Below, in pieces: positions 44,470 to 53,166 of a stretch of 64,000 nucleotides of DNA. The stretch lies in assembly GCF_003096035.1 (NCBI RefSeq), contig NZ_CP029186.1:2059001-2123000 (forward strand), written 5' to 3'. The position numbers and the translations under genes were made by a program. The notes under the pieces were generated by a model. That model searched no databases. It was not told where the DNA came from and was given only the letters and a program-made list of their open reading frames with translations. This DNA is from Flavobacterium album. Its GTDB lineage: Bacteria; Bacteroidota; Bacteroidia; Flavobacteriales; Flavobacteriaceae. Positions within the stretch are counted from its first letter, which is position 1. Every line of letters starts with the position of its first letter.

Positions 44470-45537
44470 ATGAAAAAAATTACCTTACTCTGCCTTTTCC
44501 TGATGAGTGCACTGCCAATGATGGCGCAGCTTTTGCCTACAGGAAACCTGACTATTTTCTCTGAAGACGGGTCAAGATTTTACCTTGAGTTGAACGGTGA
44601 GCGTTATAACGAAGAACCTCTAACCAACGTGCGTGTTGAAGAACTATCGAATCCTTACTATAGCTGTAAGATTGTTTTTGAAAATCCAAAAATACCGTCA
44701 ATCACCAAAAACACCCTTACAATAGAAAATATGGACGGGATACTGGAAGATGTTACGTATCGTATTAAGAACAAAAAAAATAGGCGCACGCTTAACTTCT
44801 ATTCATCGATCCCTGCCGAGCAGAACATGAGGCGCCCTGCCAATACACCGGTATATGTATATGGCCACCCGCGCGAAATGTACATGGACCAGTACGGCAC
44901 TGTAGTGACACAAACCGAAACCACAGTTTATGATGATTCTGATGCTTTTGGTATGAACGTAAATATGGGCGGCATCAACATGAGCATGAATGTTCCGGGA
45001 AGCGGCACCAGCACTACAACCACAACTACAACTACCACATCCGGGCAGGGAGGCTACAATAACGGTGGCTACAATAATAACGGAGGTTATAACAATGGAG
45101 GCTATAACAATGGAGGCTATAATAATGGCGGCTATAACAACAACGGTGGCGGCTATAACAATGGCGGACACCCTCACAACGGAAATAACGGCAACAATAA
45201 TAATGGGGGGTATGGCAACAATGGTAACAACAGGCCGTGCAGGAACCCTATGAGCAACGCCGATTTTGAAGAAGCTAAGAAAGCGATCAAGGATGCCAAT
45301 TTTGATGATACAAGGGCTTCTGTTGCCAAGCAGATCATGATGACCAACTGTGTATCGACTAACCAGATCGCAGAAATACTGAAGCAGATCAACTTTGAAG
45401 AAACCAGGCTTGACCTTGCCAAATTCGCTTATGACTATTGTACCGATAAGAACAGCTATTACAAACTGGGCAGCTCTTTCAACTTCGACAGCAGCAAAAA
45501 CGAACTGAGCGATTTCGTAAAATCACAAAGAAGGTAA
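44470..45537 (+). CDS. Secreted DUF4476 protein with Asn/Gly/Tyr repeats
   Basis: 355 residues. Signal peptide (LLCLFLMSALPMMAQ). The N-domain (20-170) is beta-rich. A threonine run (TTTTTTTTT after GSGTS) leads to about 60 residues of GGYNN-type repeats. The C-terminal 90 residues are the DUF4476 helical domain (MSNADFEEAKKAIKDANFDD, MMTNCVSTNQIAEILKQINF, FNFDSSKNELSDF). Secreted or periplasmic; function unknown. The low-complexity linker could be a spacer or sticky segment. Confidence 0.82.
   Translation: MKKITLLCLFLMSALPMMAQLLPTGNLTIFSEDGSRFYLELNGERYNEEPLTNVRVEELSNPYYSCKIVFENPKIPSITKNTLTIENMDGILEDVTYRIKNKKNRRTLNFYSSIPAEQNMRRPANTPVYVYGHPREMYMDQYGTVVTQTETTVYDDSDAFGMNVNMGGINMSMNVPGSGTSTTTTTTTTTSGQGGYNNGGYNNNGGYNNGGYNNGGYNNGGYNNNGGGYNNGGHPHNGNNGNNNNGGYGNNGNNRPCRNPMSNADFEEAKKAIKDANFDDTRASVAKQIMMTNCVSTNQIAEILKQINFEETRLDLAKFAYDYCTDKNSYYKLGSSFNFDSSKNELSDFVKSQRR
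45050..45232 (+). repeat. In-frame tandem repeat coding GGYNN
   Basis: About ten near-copies of GGAGGCTATAACAATG-type units (15-18 bases) encode GGYNN/GGYNNN. The reading frame is kept throughout. Copy number may vary between strains through slippage. Not a CRISPR: no unique spacers. Confidence 0.8.
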
Positions 45538-45677
45538 TAGTTTCAGTCGCAGTCGCAGTTTTCAGTCGCGAACGAAAATATGAATATTAAGAAGTAGAGC
45601 CGTTGCATTGCAACGGCTCTACGTATTTTAACAGGTAAATTATGTTTCCATAATTTTTATTTTTAGCAAAAAAACAA

Positions 45678-45962
45678 ATGGCCACAAAACCCGCCCATCG
45701 CTATAACGAATATCTTAAATATGCAATAGTGTCATTACTGTTGCTTTATTTCTTTTTCAATGATTTGCCGTGGGGAGTGTATTTATTTTTTACAACGATG
45801 TTCCTCATACTTTCAATACTAAAAGCAAAGCATGACAAACGCGAGGGCCGATCAGGCACAACTGCTTTCATTTTTATTATTATCTCGGTAATATATGTGA
45901 TGATGTCCGGGTATGAAACGGTCATACATTTTATCACAATACATAATCACATCGACTACTGA
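45678..45962 (+). CDS. Small membrane protein, unknown
   Basis: 94 residues. Three hydrophobic segments: 16-28 (IVSLLLLYFFF), 33-48 (VYLFFTTMFLILSIL) and 62-78 (AFIFIIISVIYVMM), with a basic loop KAKHDKREGR. No recognised family. It lies after the DUF4476 gene and before the convergent antiporter. Confidence 0.6.
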   Translation: MATKPAHRYNEYLKYAIVSLLLLYFFFNDLPWGVYLFFTTMFLILSILKAKHDKREGRSGTTAFIFIIISVIYVMMSGYETVIHFITIHNHIDY

Positions 45963-46016
45963 AAACTGCACCCCAGGCTTTGCGTCAGGCAGGCTGTGAC
46001 TGAAAACTTCGACTGC

Positions 46017-47258
46017 CTACTCCTTCGGGGCCAACGCCCTCGATGCCACTTTCCCGATACTAAGTCCCTGTACCACAATAGAAAATACCACCACAAAGTA
46101 GGTTATTGCAATAATAACATTTTTATAAGGCCCGTCATTTATCGAAAGTGCCAGTGCGATCGAAACCCCGCCGCGCAGTCCGCCCCATACCAGTATTTTT
46201 ATAGTCCCACGGGAGAATTTCTCTTTAAAGGGAATAAACTTCGTAGGGAGCCAGATAGAAATAAACCTGGCAAAAAGAACCAGCACAATACAAGCGATGC
46301 CCGGCAGCCAGTAATTGTTAATGTTCTTTACCAACAATAAATTGAATCCGATGAACAAGAACAGCACGGCATTGAGTATCTCGTCATTCAGTTCCCAGAA
46401 TTTATCGAGATAATCTTTTGTTACGGGCGACATGGTAAAACGCTTTTTGAAGTTGCCAATGATAAGCCCTGCAAAAACCATGGTAAGCGGGCCGGATATA
46501 TGAAACTGACGCGCAATAAGATAACCGCCCATCACAATGGAAAGCGTTATAAGCACCGAAACTTTATAATCGTCAATTTTGTGCATGGCGCGCGCTGCGG
46601 TAACACCAAGCAATATCCCCAGCAGGAACCCACCGCCCGCCTCGCGTATCAGGAGCCATATAACGTGCATTACAGTAAGGTCTTCGGAAGTGCCTTGTGC
46701 TAATTGTAATATAACCGCAAAGACCACGACCGCCATACCGTCATTAAAGAGGGATTCCCCTGCAATTTTAGTTTCCAGGCTCTTACGGACCTTAGCGCCT
46801 TTCAGGATGCTGAGCACCGCCACAGGGTCGGTAGGGGAGATAAGCGCCCCAAAAAGAAGGCAGTAGATATACGGAATTTCAAGGTCTTTAATAGGGATGA
46901 AATAAACAAGTGTCCCTACCGCAAAGGTTGATATGATAACACTGACAGTAGAGAACACCATAATAGGCCCACGCTGTTCCCGAAGGTCTTTCAGGTTGAT
47001 GTGTACAGCTCCGGCAAACAGCAGGAAGTTCAGCATCGCGCCCATGAGCAGTTCGGTAAAATCGAATCCGGCAACAAGTCCCGACATCCTGCTAAGGGTA
47101 CTTGGGAATACTTTCCCGAAAATAACCAGGAAAATAGAAACGGCCATAGCAATAACCATTACGCCTATAGTAGAGGGCAGCTTCAGGAAGCGCACGTTGA
47201 GGTAAGCGAAAAAGGAGGCCAGTACGATGAGTACTGAAAGTGAATAATATAATTCCAT
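46017..47258 (-). CDS. Na+/H+ antiporter, CPA1 type
   Basis: 413 residues with about 12 helices. CPA1 marks: the conserved core ALISPTDPVAVLSILKGA (the TDP motif), LETKIAGESLFNDGMAVVVF (ND of the ion-binding site) and GGLRGGVSIALALS near the C-terminus. It swaps Na+ (or K+) for protons at the inner membrane and supports pH and salt homeostasis. Unlike many CPA1 proteins it has no long cytoplasmic tail. Single gene, convergent with the small membrane protein. Confidence 0.92.
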   Translation of the reverse strand: MELYYSLSVLIVLASFFAYLNVRFLKLPSTIGVMVIAMAVSIFLVIFGKVFPSTLSRMSGLVAGFDFTELLMGAMLNFLLFAGAVHINLKDLREQRGPIMVFSTVSVIISTFAVGTLVYFIPIKDLEIPYIYCLLFGALISPTDPVAVLSILKGAKVRKSLETKIAGESLFNDGMAVVVFAVILQLAQGTSEDLTVMHVIWLLIREAGGGFLLGILLGVTAARAMHKIDDYKVSVLITLSIVMGGYLIARQFHISGPLTMVFAGLIIGNFKKRFTMSPVTKDYLDKFWELNDEILNAVLFLFIGFNLLLVKNINNYWLPGIACIVLVLFARFISIWLPTKFIPFKEKFSRGTIKILVWGGLRGGVSIALALSINDGPYKNVIIAITYFVVVFSIVVQGLSIGKVASRALAPKE

Positions 47259-47681
47259 AGGCGTGTAAATGTATTTTGGAGTGTGAAAAATACCGGTTTT
47301 TACAAAAATAGCGAAAACAGCCGTTATATCCTAAGAAGTTTTCAGTCGCAGTCACAGTTTTCAGGTTCGGCAGTACGTTATTATGTAGTCATCCTGAGCG
47401 CAGTCGAAGGGCTTTGAAATTCCACTTATAACCAATAAATGGGAGCGTGTATGATCCCGCCTGCTTTGGGACAAACTGTGGATTTAGGCGAATGACCACA
47501 GATTTTTCTCGTAATACTTTTTAAATCCGTGAAAATCCACCCGATCCGCGTCATCCGCGTTCCAAAAAATCTGTTGTTATCCAAAAAAATCTGTGGTCAT
47601 CAGCCTGATTGGTGTTATCCTCGTTCCATCTTTTCATACTGTAAAATAAAAATCCTTACTTTTATCGTTCAAAACCATACT
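47259..47681. other. Gap before the ABC ATPase: degenerate short repeats
   Basis: No gene. It holds a 'CAGTCGCAGTCACAG' repeat (47344-47358; related copies at 45543-45572), 'CATCCTGAGCGCAGTCGAAG' (about 47390) and a degenerate pair around 'AATCTGTGGTCAT'/'CCGATCCGCGTCATCC' at 47500-47625. An in-frame extension of the downstream ORF from 47529 crosses these repeats and is therefore unlikely to be translated. Confidence 0.6.
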
Positions 47682-48383
47682 ATGGCACAACCGATAATAG
47701 AGATAAAAGGCATTACCCGCGATTATCTTGTGGGAAGCGAGATCCTTAATGTACTTAAAGGTATTGACCTCCATATAGATAAAGGGGAATATGTGGCCCT
47801 CATGGGGCCTTCGGGTTCCGGTAAAAGTACGCTGATGAATATTTTGGGCTGCCTGGATACGCCATCATCGGGCTCTTATGTACTTAACGGTAAGCCGGTA
47901 AGCCTGATGGGCGACAATGAGCTGGCTGAGATCCGCAATAAGGAAATAGGGTTCGTGTTCCAGACGTTCAACCTGCTGCCACGTACAACAGCCCTGGACA
48001 ACGTGGCTCTGCCGATGGTATATGCCGGGTTTAAAAAACCGGAGCGCCATGCCCGTGCCACAAAAGTGCTCGAACAGGTAGGCCTTTCCGACAGGATGGA
48101 CCATAAGCCAAACCAGCTCTCGGGCGGGCAGCGGCAAAGGGTAGCGGTAGCGCGTGCATTGGTAAACAACCCCTCCATTATATTAGCCGATGAGCCAACA
48201 GGAAACCTGGACAGCAAGACATCGGTAGAGATCATGAAGCTGTTCGGCGAAATACATACCAACGGCAATACCGTAATCCTTGTAACCCACGAAGAAGACA
48301 TCGCAGCCTATGCCCACAGGGTGATCCGCCTCAGGGACGGCGTTATAGAGAGTGACAACCCAAACCCAAACCCGAAGAAATAA
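47682..48383 (+). CDS. ABC transporter ATP-binding protein (LolD/MacB type)
   Basis: 233 residues. Walker A is GPSGSGKST, the Q-loop FQTFNLLP, signature [15 protein letters not shown], Walker [14 protein letters not shown] and H-loop VILVTHEED. This matches the LolD/MacB/FtsE-like group that powers lipoprotein sorting or macrolide/peptide export. No FtsX-like permease is adjacent, so it is an orphan ATPase here. ATG 47682 ([10 protein letters not shown]) was chosen because upstream sequence is repeat DNA. The C-terminal NPNPNPKK is low complexity. Confidence 0.88.
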   Translation: MAQPIIEIKGITRDYLVGSEILNVLKGIDLHIDKGEYVALMGPSGSGKSTLMNILGCLDTPSSGSYVLNGKPVSLMGDNELAEIRNKEIGFVFQTFNLLPRTTALDNVALPMVYAGFKKPERHARATKVLEQVGLSDRMDHKPNQLSGGQRQRVAVARALVNNPSIILADEPTGNLDSKTSVEIMKLFGEIHTNGNTVILVTHEEDIAAYAHRVIRLRDGVIESDNPNPNPKK

Positions 48384-48390
48384 TTAAGTT

Positions 48391-48467
48391 GCCGGTTGTT
48401 GGTTGTCAGTTGATGGATTATCACCGTTGCTGAGTTCCGGCAACCAACAACCAACAACCAACAACCA
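48391..48467. repeat. Inverted repeat with CAACCAACAA direct repeats
   Basis: Arm GCCGGTTGTTGGTTGTCAG (48391-48409) faces CCGGCAACCAACAACCAACA... (48438-48467), the latter a tandem run of a 7-base unit. It ends at the start codon of the next gene, so it forms that gene's 5' untranslated region; it could also terminate the ABC ATPase transcript. Confidence 0.65.
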
Positions 48468-49040
48468 ATGAAGGTATACACAAAAACAGGAGATAAAGGT
48501 ACCACAGCCCTATTTGGGGGAACCCGTGTGCCAAAACACCACATTCGAATTGAAAGTTACGGCACGGTAGATGAGCTGAATTCGCATATAGGGCTCATTC
48601 GTGACCAGGAAATTAATCCCAATTATAAGAAAATACTGGAGCGTGTGCAGGACAGGCTCTTTACGGTAGGTGCCATATTGGCAACGCCACCCGATAAGGA
48701 GATTTTGAAGAATGGTAAAGAACGGCTCAATATCCCGAAAATATCCGAAGCAGACATCGAACTCCTTGAAAATGAGATTGACGAAATGGAAACCGAATTG
48801 CCGCCGATGACGCATTTTGTCCTTCCGGGCGGGCATACAACAGTGTCATACTGTCATATAGCGCGATGTGTGTGCCGTCGTGCCGAACGCCTTTCAGTAC
48901 ATTTGAACGAGCTGGAACCGATAGATATGATGGTTTTGACCTACCTGAACCGACTTTCTGACTACCTTTTCGTATTGGCACGGAAGTTGTCCCATGACCT
49001 GAAGGCTGACGAGGTAAAGTGGATACCGGAGAAGCTATAA
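48468..49040 (+). CDS. Cob(I)alamin adenosyltransferase (PduO type)
   Basis: 190 residues, typical single-domain PduO/MMAB length. The ATP-binding N-terminus is KVYTKTGDKGTTALFGG; the catalytic helix region has SYGTVDELNSHIGL; the conserved RCVCRRAERLSVHL is near residues 130-143. It converts cob(I)alamin plus ATP to adenosylcobalamin in the cytosol. In context with MeaB (31862) it supplies a B12-dependent mutase elsewhere on the chromosome. Confidence 0.92.
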   Translation: MKVYTKTGDKGTTALFGGTRVPKHHIRIESYGTVDELNSHIGLIRDQEINPNYKKILERVQDRLFTVGAILATPPDKEILKNGKERLNIPKISEADIELLENEIDEMETELPPMTHFVLPGGHTTVSYCHIARCVCRRAERLSVHLNELEPIDMMVLTYLNRLSDYLFVLARKLSHDLKADEVKWIPEKL

Positions 49041-49043
49041 GGA

Positions 49044-49178
49044 CGTAAGTCCGATGTCCGAAGTCGGATGTTTCAGGGGGAAGTGTTTTAGTTTTCCTGT
49101 ACTTTGACTTAAGTTACGATTGTTTCAAATCCGGGCTTACGACTCAAAACATCGGACTTCCGACCTCCGACTTCGGAC
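49044..49178. repeat. Imperfect inverted repeat
   Basis: Arms 49044-49073 (CGTAAGTCCGATGTCCGAAG...) and 49146-49178 (...CCTCCGACTTCGGAC) built from TCCGA/TCGGA units. It lies directly after the adenosyltransferase stop and probably acts as its terminator region. Confidence 0.6.
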
Positions 49179-49225
49179 GCCCGCACACGTTCTTAACTTT
49201 TTTCATAAAATAAACCACTTTTTAC

Positions 49226-49255
49226 TTGACAATTTCAGTAGAAAATTTATTTTTG
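49226..49255 (+). promoter_or_regulatory. Bacteroidota promoter of the DUF2795 gene
   Basis: TTG 49226-49228, a 19-base spacer and TATTTTTG 49248-49255: an exact -33/-7 match, 23 bases before the ATG. Confidence 0.7.
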
Positions 49256-49278
49256 CATAAACTTTAACCGTTTACAAG

Positions 49279-49500
49279 ATGTATTGGACATTAGAATTGG
49301 CATCCTATTTAAGCGATGCCCCGTGGCCGGCTACCAAAGATGAGTTAATTGATTACGCCATCAGGACTGGTGCTCCGCTCGAAGTAGTAGAAAACCTGCA
49401 ATCCATTGAAGACGAAGGCGAGATCTACGAATCGATGGAAGAGATATGGCCGGATTATCCGACGGACGAGGATTACCTTTGGAATGAGGATGAATATTAG
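49279..49500 (+). CDS. DUF2795 small protein
   Basis: 73 residues. WTLELASYLSDAPWPATKDELIDYA and VVENLQSIEDEGEIYESMEEIWP match the compact DUF2795 family, an acidic helical cytosolic protein of unknown function found throughout Flavobacteria. It has its own promoter and a hairpin terminator before secA. Confidence 0.85.
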   Translation: MYWTLELASYLSDAPWPATKDELIDYAIRTGAPLEVVENLQSIEDEGEIYESMEEIWPDYPTDEDYLWNEDEY

Positions 49501-49520
49501 CAAAAATAAGATCAATTGAA

Positions 49521-49547
49521 AAGTCTCTTTCACGAGGCTTTTTTTTT
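49521..49547 (+). terminator. Terminator after the DUF2795 gene
   Basis: Stem AAGTCTC / GAGGCTT (one T-G pair), loop TTTCAC, followed by eight or more T. Bases 49551-49558 (TAAATTTG) directly after it match a -7 box and may serve secA. Confidence 0.7.
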
Positions 49548-49594
49548 GGTTAAATTTGTGCCCTGTTTAGAATAATATAAGTAATATCAACATA

Positions 49595-52500
49595 ATGAGT
49601 TTAATAAACAGCATTCTTAGAGCCTTTGTGGGCGATAAGTCGCAAAAAGACATTAAAGCCATCCAGCCGCTTATCACTAAGGCAGGCTCTTTCGAGAAAG
49701 CTTTGTCGCAGCTTAGCCATGATGAGCTCAGGGCTAAGACCATTTATTTTAAAGATAAGATACGCGAGGCGCGTGCCGACAAAGACGCTAAGATAGCCTC
49801 TTACCTTCTTGAGGTAGAGAAAACCGAGGATATCGATGCCCGTGAAGACATCTATGCTTCTATCGATGCGCTTGAAAAAGAGGCCTACGATATCTCCGAA
49901 AAAGTATTGATGGATATCCTTCCGGAGGCATTTGCCGTAGTGAAGGAAACCGCACGCCGCTTTAAGGAAAATACATCGATCACAGTTACTGCCAATGCCA
50001 AGGACAGGGAGCTTTCGGCAACCAAGCCTTATATCGTAATTGATGGGGATAATGCCGTTTGGGCAAACTCATGGAATGCCGCCGGTAAGGAAATTACCTG
50101 GGACATGATCCATTATGATGTGCAGCTTATAGGCGGTGTCGTACTGCACCAGGGTAAGATTGCCGAGATGCAGACAGGTGAGGGTAAAACCCTTGTGGCT
50201 ACGCTGCCATTATACCTTAATGCGCTTACCGGCAATGGGGTGCACCTTGTAACTGTAAACGACTACCTGGCACGAAGGGATAGTACCTGGAAAGCGCCAC
50301 TGTTTGAATTCCACGGCATTACTGTGGACTGTATAGACAACCACCAGCCGAATTCTGAAGGCAGGAGGAAGGCCTATGCAGCTGATATTACCTATGGTAC
50401 CAATAACGAATTTGGTTTTGACTACCTTAGGGATAATATGGCGCACTCGCCAAACGACCTTGTGCAGCGCAAGCATAACTTCGCGATTGTCGATGAGGTT
50501 GACTCCGTATTGATTGATGATGCGCGTACGCCGCTTATCATATCTGGACCGGTACCGCAGGGCGACCGCCACGAGTTCAATGAGCTGAAACCAAAAGTAG
50601 ATAACCTTGTAAACCTGCAACGCACGTTGCTTAACGGTGTTTTGGCTGAAGCTAAAAAGCTCATCCGCGAAGGCAAGACCAAAGAAGGCGGGGTACTGTT
50701 ATTAAGGGCGTACCGCGGGCTTCCGAAAAGCAAGGCGCTTATCAAGTTCCTTAGTGAGGAAGGCGTGAAGCAATTGCTCCAGAAAACAGAGAACCAGTAT
50801 ATGGCGGACAACAACCGCGATATGCACAAGATAGACGAAGTGCTTTACTTTGTTATCGAAGAGAAAAATAACCAGGTAGAGCTCACTGATAACGGTATCA
50901 AATTCCTTTCGCAGGATACAGACGACCAGTTCTTCGTACTTCCGGATATCGGGACTGAGATTGCCAATATCGAAAAGAAAAACCTTGACAAAGAGGAAGA
51001 AGCTGAGCAAAAGGATATCCTTTTCAAAGATTTCTCTATAAAAAGTGAGCGCATCCATACGCTTACACAGCTCCTGAAAGCATATACCTTGTTTGAAAAA
51101 GACGTAGAATATGTGATCATGGACAACAAGATCATGATCGTTGACGAGCAGACAGGCCGTATCATGGATGGAAGGCGCTATTCTGACGGGCTTCACCAAG
51201 CTATCGAGGCTAAGGAGAACGTTAAGATCGAGGCAGCCACCCAAACATTTGCCACTATTACCCTGCAAAACTACTTCAGGATGTACAAAAAGCTGGCCGG
51301 TATGACCGGTACTGCTGTGACTGAAGCAGGCGAGTTCTGGGAAATATACAAGCTTGACGTGGTAGAGATCCCTACCAACAGGCCAATTGCCCGTAAAGAC
51401 CAAAACGACCTTATATACCGCACCATGCGCGAAAAGTTCAATGCTGTTATCGAAGATGTCAGCGCACTTTCAGCAGCCGGAAGGCCGGTGCTTATCGGTA
51501 CAACGTCGGTAGAGATCTCCGAATTATTAAGCCGAATGCTTAAGATGAGGAACGTGCCGCATAACGTACTGAACGCGAAACTCCACAAAAAAGAAGCAGA
51601 GATTGTTGCCGAAGCCGGTAAGCCGGGCGTAGTGACGATTGCAACCAACATGGCGGGCCGTGGTACCGACATCAAGCTTACGCCGGAAGTAAAAGCCGCG
51701 GGCGGACTTGCTATTGTTGGTACAGAGCGCCACGATTCAAGACGTGTAGACAGGCAGCTTCGAGGCCGTGCAGGCCGTCAGGGTGACCCGGGAAGCTCGC
51801 AGTTCTATGTGTCGCTTGAGGATAACCTGATGCGTTTGTTCGGGTCCGAAAGGGTAGCTAAGATAATGGACCGTATGGGCCTTAAGGAAGGCGAGGTTAT
51901 ACAGCACTCGATGATGACAAAATCTATCGAGCGCGCACAGAAAAAAGTGGAAGAGAATAACTTTGGTGTACGTAAGCGCCTGCTTGAATATGACGACGTT
52001 ATGAACTCGCAGCGTGAGGTGGTATACAAAAGAAGGAGGCACGCCCTTGAAGGTGAGCGCCTGAAGATAGATATCGCCAACATGATGTATGATACAGCAG
52101 AGCTTATCGCACAAAACAATAAAGCTGCAAACGACTTTAAGAACTTTGAGTTTGAGCTGATACGCACGTTCTCTATAAGTTCCCCGGTAACGGAATCGGA
52201 GTTTGCAAAGCAATCTGAAATGGAGCTTGCAGGCAAAGTATATAAAGCCGTACTGGAAGCATATAATGAAAAAACAGAGCGCAATGCAGCTGAGGCTTTC
52301 AAGGTGATCAGCAACGTATATGAAAACAACAACGGCCAGTATGAGCGTATCGTGGTTCCGTTCACCGACGGTATTAAAACGCTTAATGTGGTTACCGACC
52401 TTGAAAAAGCGTACCAGAGCGGCGGCAAGACCCTAATCACCGACTTTGAGAAGAACATTACCCTTGCTATCGTTGACGAGGCATGGAAAAAGCACCTTCG

Positions 52501-52957
52501 CAAAATGGACGAGCTGAAGCAATCGGTACAGCTGGCGGTACACGAGCAGAAAGACCCGTTGCTTATCTATAAGTTCGAGGCATTCAACCTGTTCAAGAAA
52601 ACCATTGATGATATCAATAAAGAGGTAATATCGTTCCTTTTTAAAGGCGACCTGCCATCGCAAAACCCGAACAACATACAGGAAGCAAAGCAGCCGGTGC
52701 GCCAGGAGGAAGAATACATCGAAATAAAGGATGAGGTATTGAACACGGATGAGATGGCGGCCAAAGCACGCGAGGTTTCGCAGCAGTCACAGCAGCGCCC
52801 ACAAGTTACCGAAACGATTATGAGGGATGCCCCGAAAATCAACCGTAACGACAACGTGACCATTAAGCACGTAATGAGCGGCAAGACCGAAACCATGAAA
52901 TTCAAAAAAGCCGAAGGCATGCTTGCCACCGGCGAATGGGTGATCACCAACGGTTAA
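49595..52957 (+). CDS. secA: Preprotein translocase ATPase SecA
   Basis: 1,120 residues, the enlarged size of Flavobacterium SecA (about 900 in E. coli). NBD1 has Walker [19 protein letters not shown]-like [21 protein letters not shown] and [12 protein letters not shown]2 carries [15 protein letters not shown] and [19 protein letters not shown] (arginine fingers). An insert of about 150 residues in the preprotein cross-linking region ([19 protein letters not shown]...) explains the extra length. The C-terminus ([15 protein letters not shown]) has no zinc-binding Cys/His tail. SecA drives Sec export of the signal-peptide proteins in this window. Confidence 0.97.
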   Translation: MSLINSILRAFVGDKSQKDIKAIQPLITKAGSFEKALSQLSHDELRAKTIYFKDKIREARADKDAKIASYLLEVEKTEDIDAREDIYASIDALEKEAYDISEKVLMDILPEAFAVVKETARRFKENTSITVTANAKDRELSATKPYIVIDGDNAVWANSWNAAGKEITWDMIHYDVQLIGGVVLHQGKIAEMQTGEGKTLVATLPLYLNALTGNGVHLVTVNDYLARRDSTWKAPLFEFHGITVDCIDNHQPNSEGRRKAYAADITYGTNNEFGFDYLRDNMAHSPNDLVQRKHNFAIVDEVDSVLIDDARTPLIISGPVPQGDRHEFNELKPKVDNLVNLQRTLLNGVLAEAKKLIREGKTKEGGVLLLRAYRGLPKSKALIKFLSEEGVKQLLQKTENQYMADNNRDMHKIDEVLYFVIEEKNNQVELTDNGIKFLSQDTDDQFFVLPDIGTEIANIEKKNLDKEEEAEQKDILFKDFSIKSERIHTLTQLLKAYTLFEKDVEYVIMDNKIMIVDEQTGRIMDGRRYSDGLHQAIEAKENVKIEAATQTFATITLQNYFRMYKKLAGMTGTAVTEAGEFWEIYKLDVVEIPTNRPIARKDQNDLIYRTMREKFNAVIEDVSALSAAGRPVLIGTTSVEISELLSRMLKMRNVPHNVLNAKLHKKEAEIVAEAGKPGVVTIATNMAGRGTDIKLTPEVKAAGGLAIVGTERHDSRRVDRQLRGRAGRQGDPGSSQFYVSLEDNLMRLFGSERVAKIMDRMGLKEGEVIQHSMMTKSIERAQKKVEENNFGVRKRLLEYDDVMNSQREVVYKRRRHALEGERLKIDIANMMYDTAELIAQNNKAANDFKNFEFELIRTFSISSPVTESEFAKQSEMELAGKVYKAVLEAYNEKTERNAAEAFKVISNVYENNNGQYERIVVPFTDGIKTLNVVTDLEKAYQSGGKTLITDFEKNITLAIVDEAWKKHLRKMDELKQSVQLAVHEQKDPLLIYKFEAFNLFKKTIDDINKEVISFLFKGDLPSQNPNNIQEAKQPVRQEEEYIEIKDEVLNTDEMAAKAREVSQQSQQRPQVTETIMRDAPKINRNDNVTIKHVMSGKTETMKFKKAEGMLATGEWVITNG

Positions 52958-52978
52958 TCCATTAGATATTTATAAATG

Positions 52979-53006
52979 AACCCTGCGGAAACGCGGGGTT
53001 TTGTTG
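52979..53006 (+). terminator. Terminator after secA
   Basis: Stem AACCCTGCG / CGCGGGGTT around GAAA, followed by TTTTGTTGTTTT. Confidence 0.78.
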
Positions 53007-53166
53007 TTTTCGGATGTACGGGCATTGAAACGATGCCTGTGACTGAAAATAATAAGTATAGGGTAAACACATAGTTAATTGTCAAATAATCGTATACTTT
53101 GTTAAATTATAATATATACATGATTAAATTAATGTTACTTTTGTTTGAAACAACATCTATTAACCT

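Noticed and set aside
45050..45232. Periodic repeat near 45 kb as a CRISPR array
   Set aside because: Repeats are contiguous, in-frame and coding (GGYNN); there are no unique spacers and no cas genes.
47529..47681. A 51-residue N-terminal extension of the ABC ATPase
   Set aside because: The extension is translated from degenerate intergenic repeats, and the family start fits ATG 47682.
48438..48467. CAACCAACAA tandem units as a possible CRISPR or regulatory array
   Set aside because: Units are 7 bases with no spacers; it is a simple direct repeat forming one arm of an inverted repeat.
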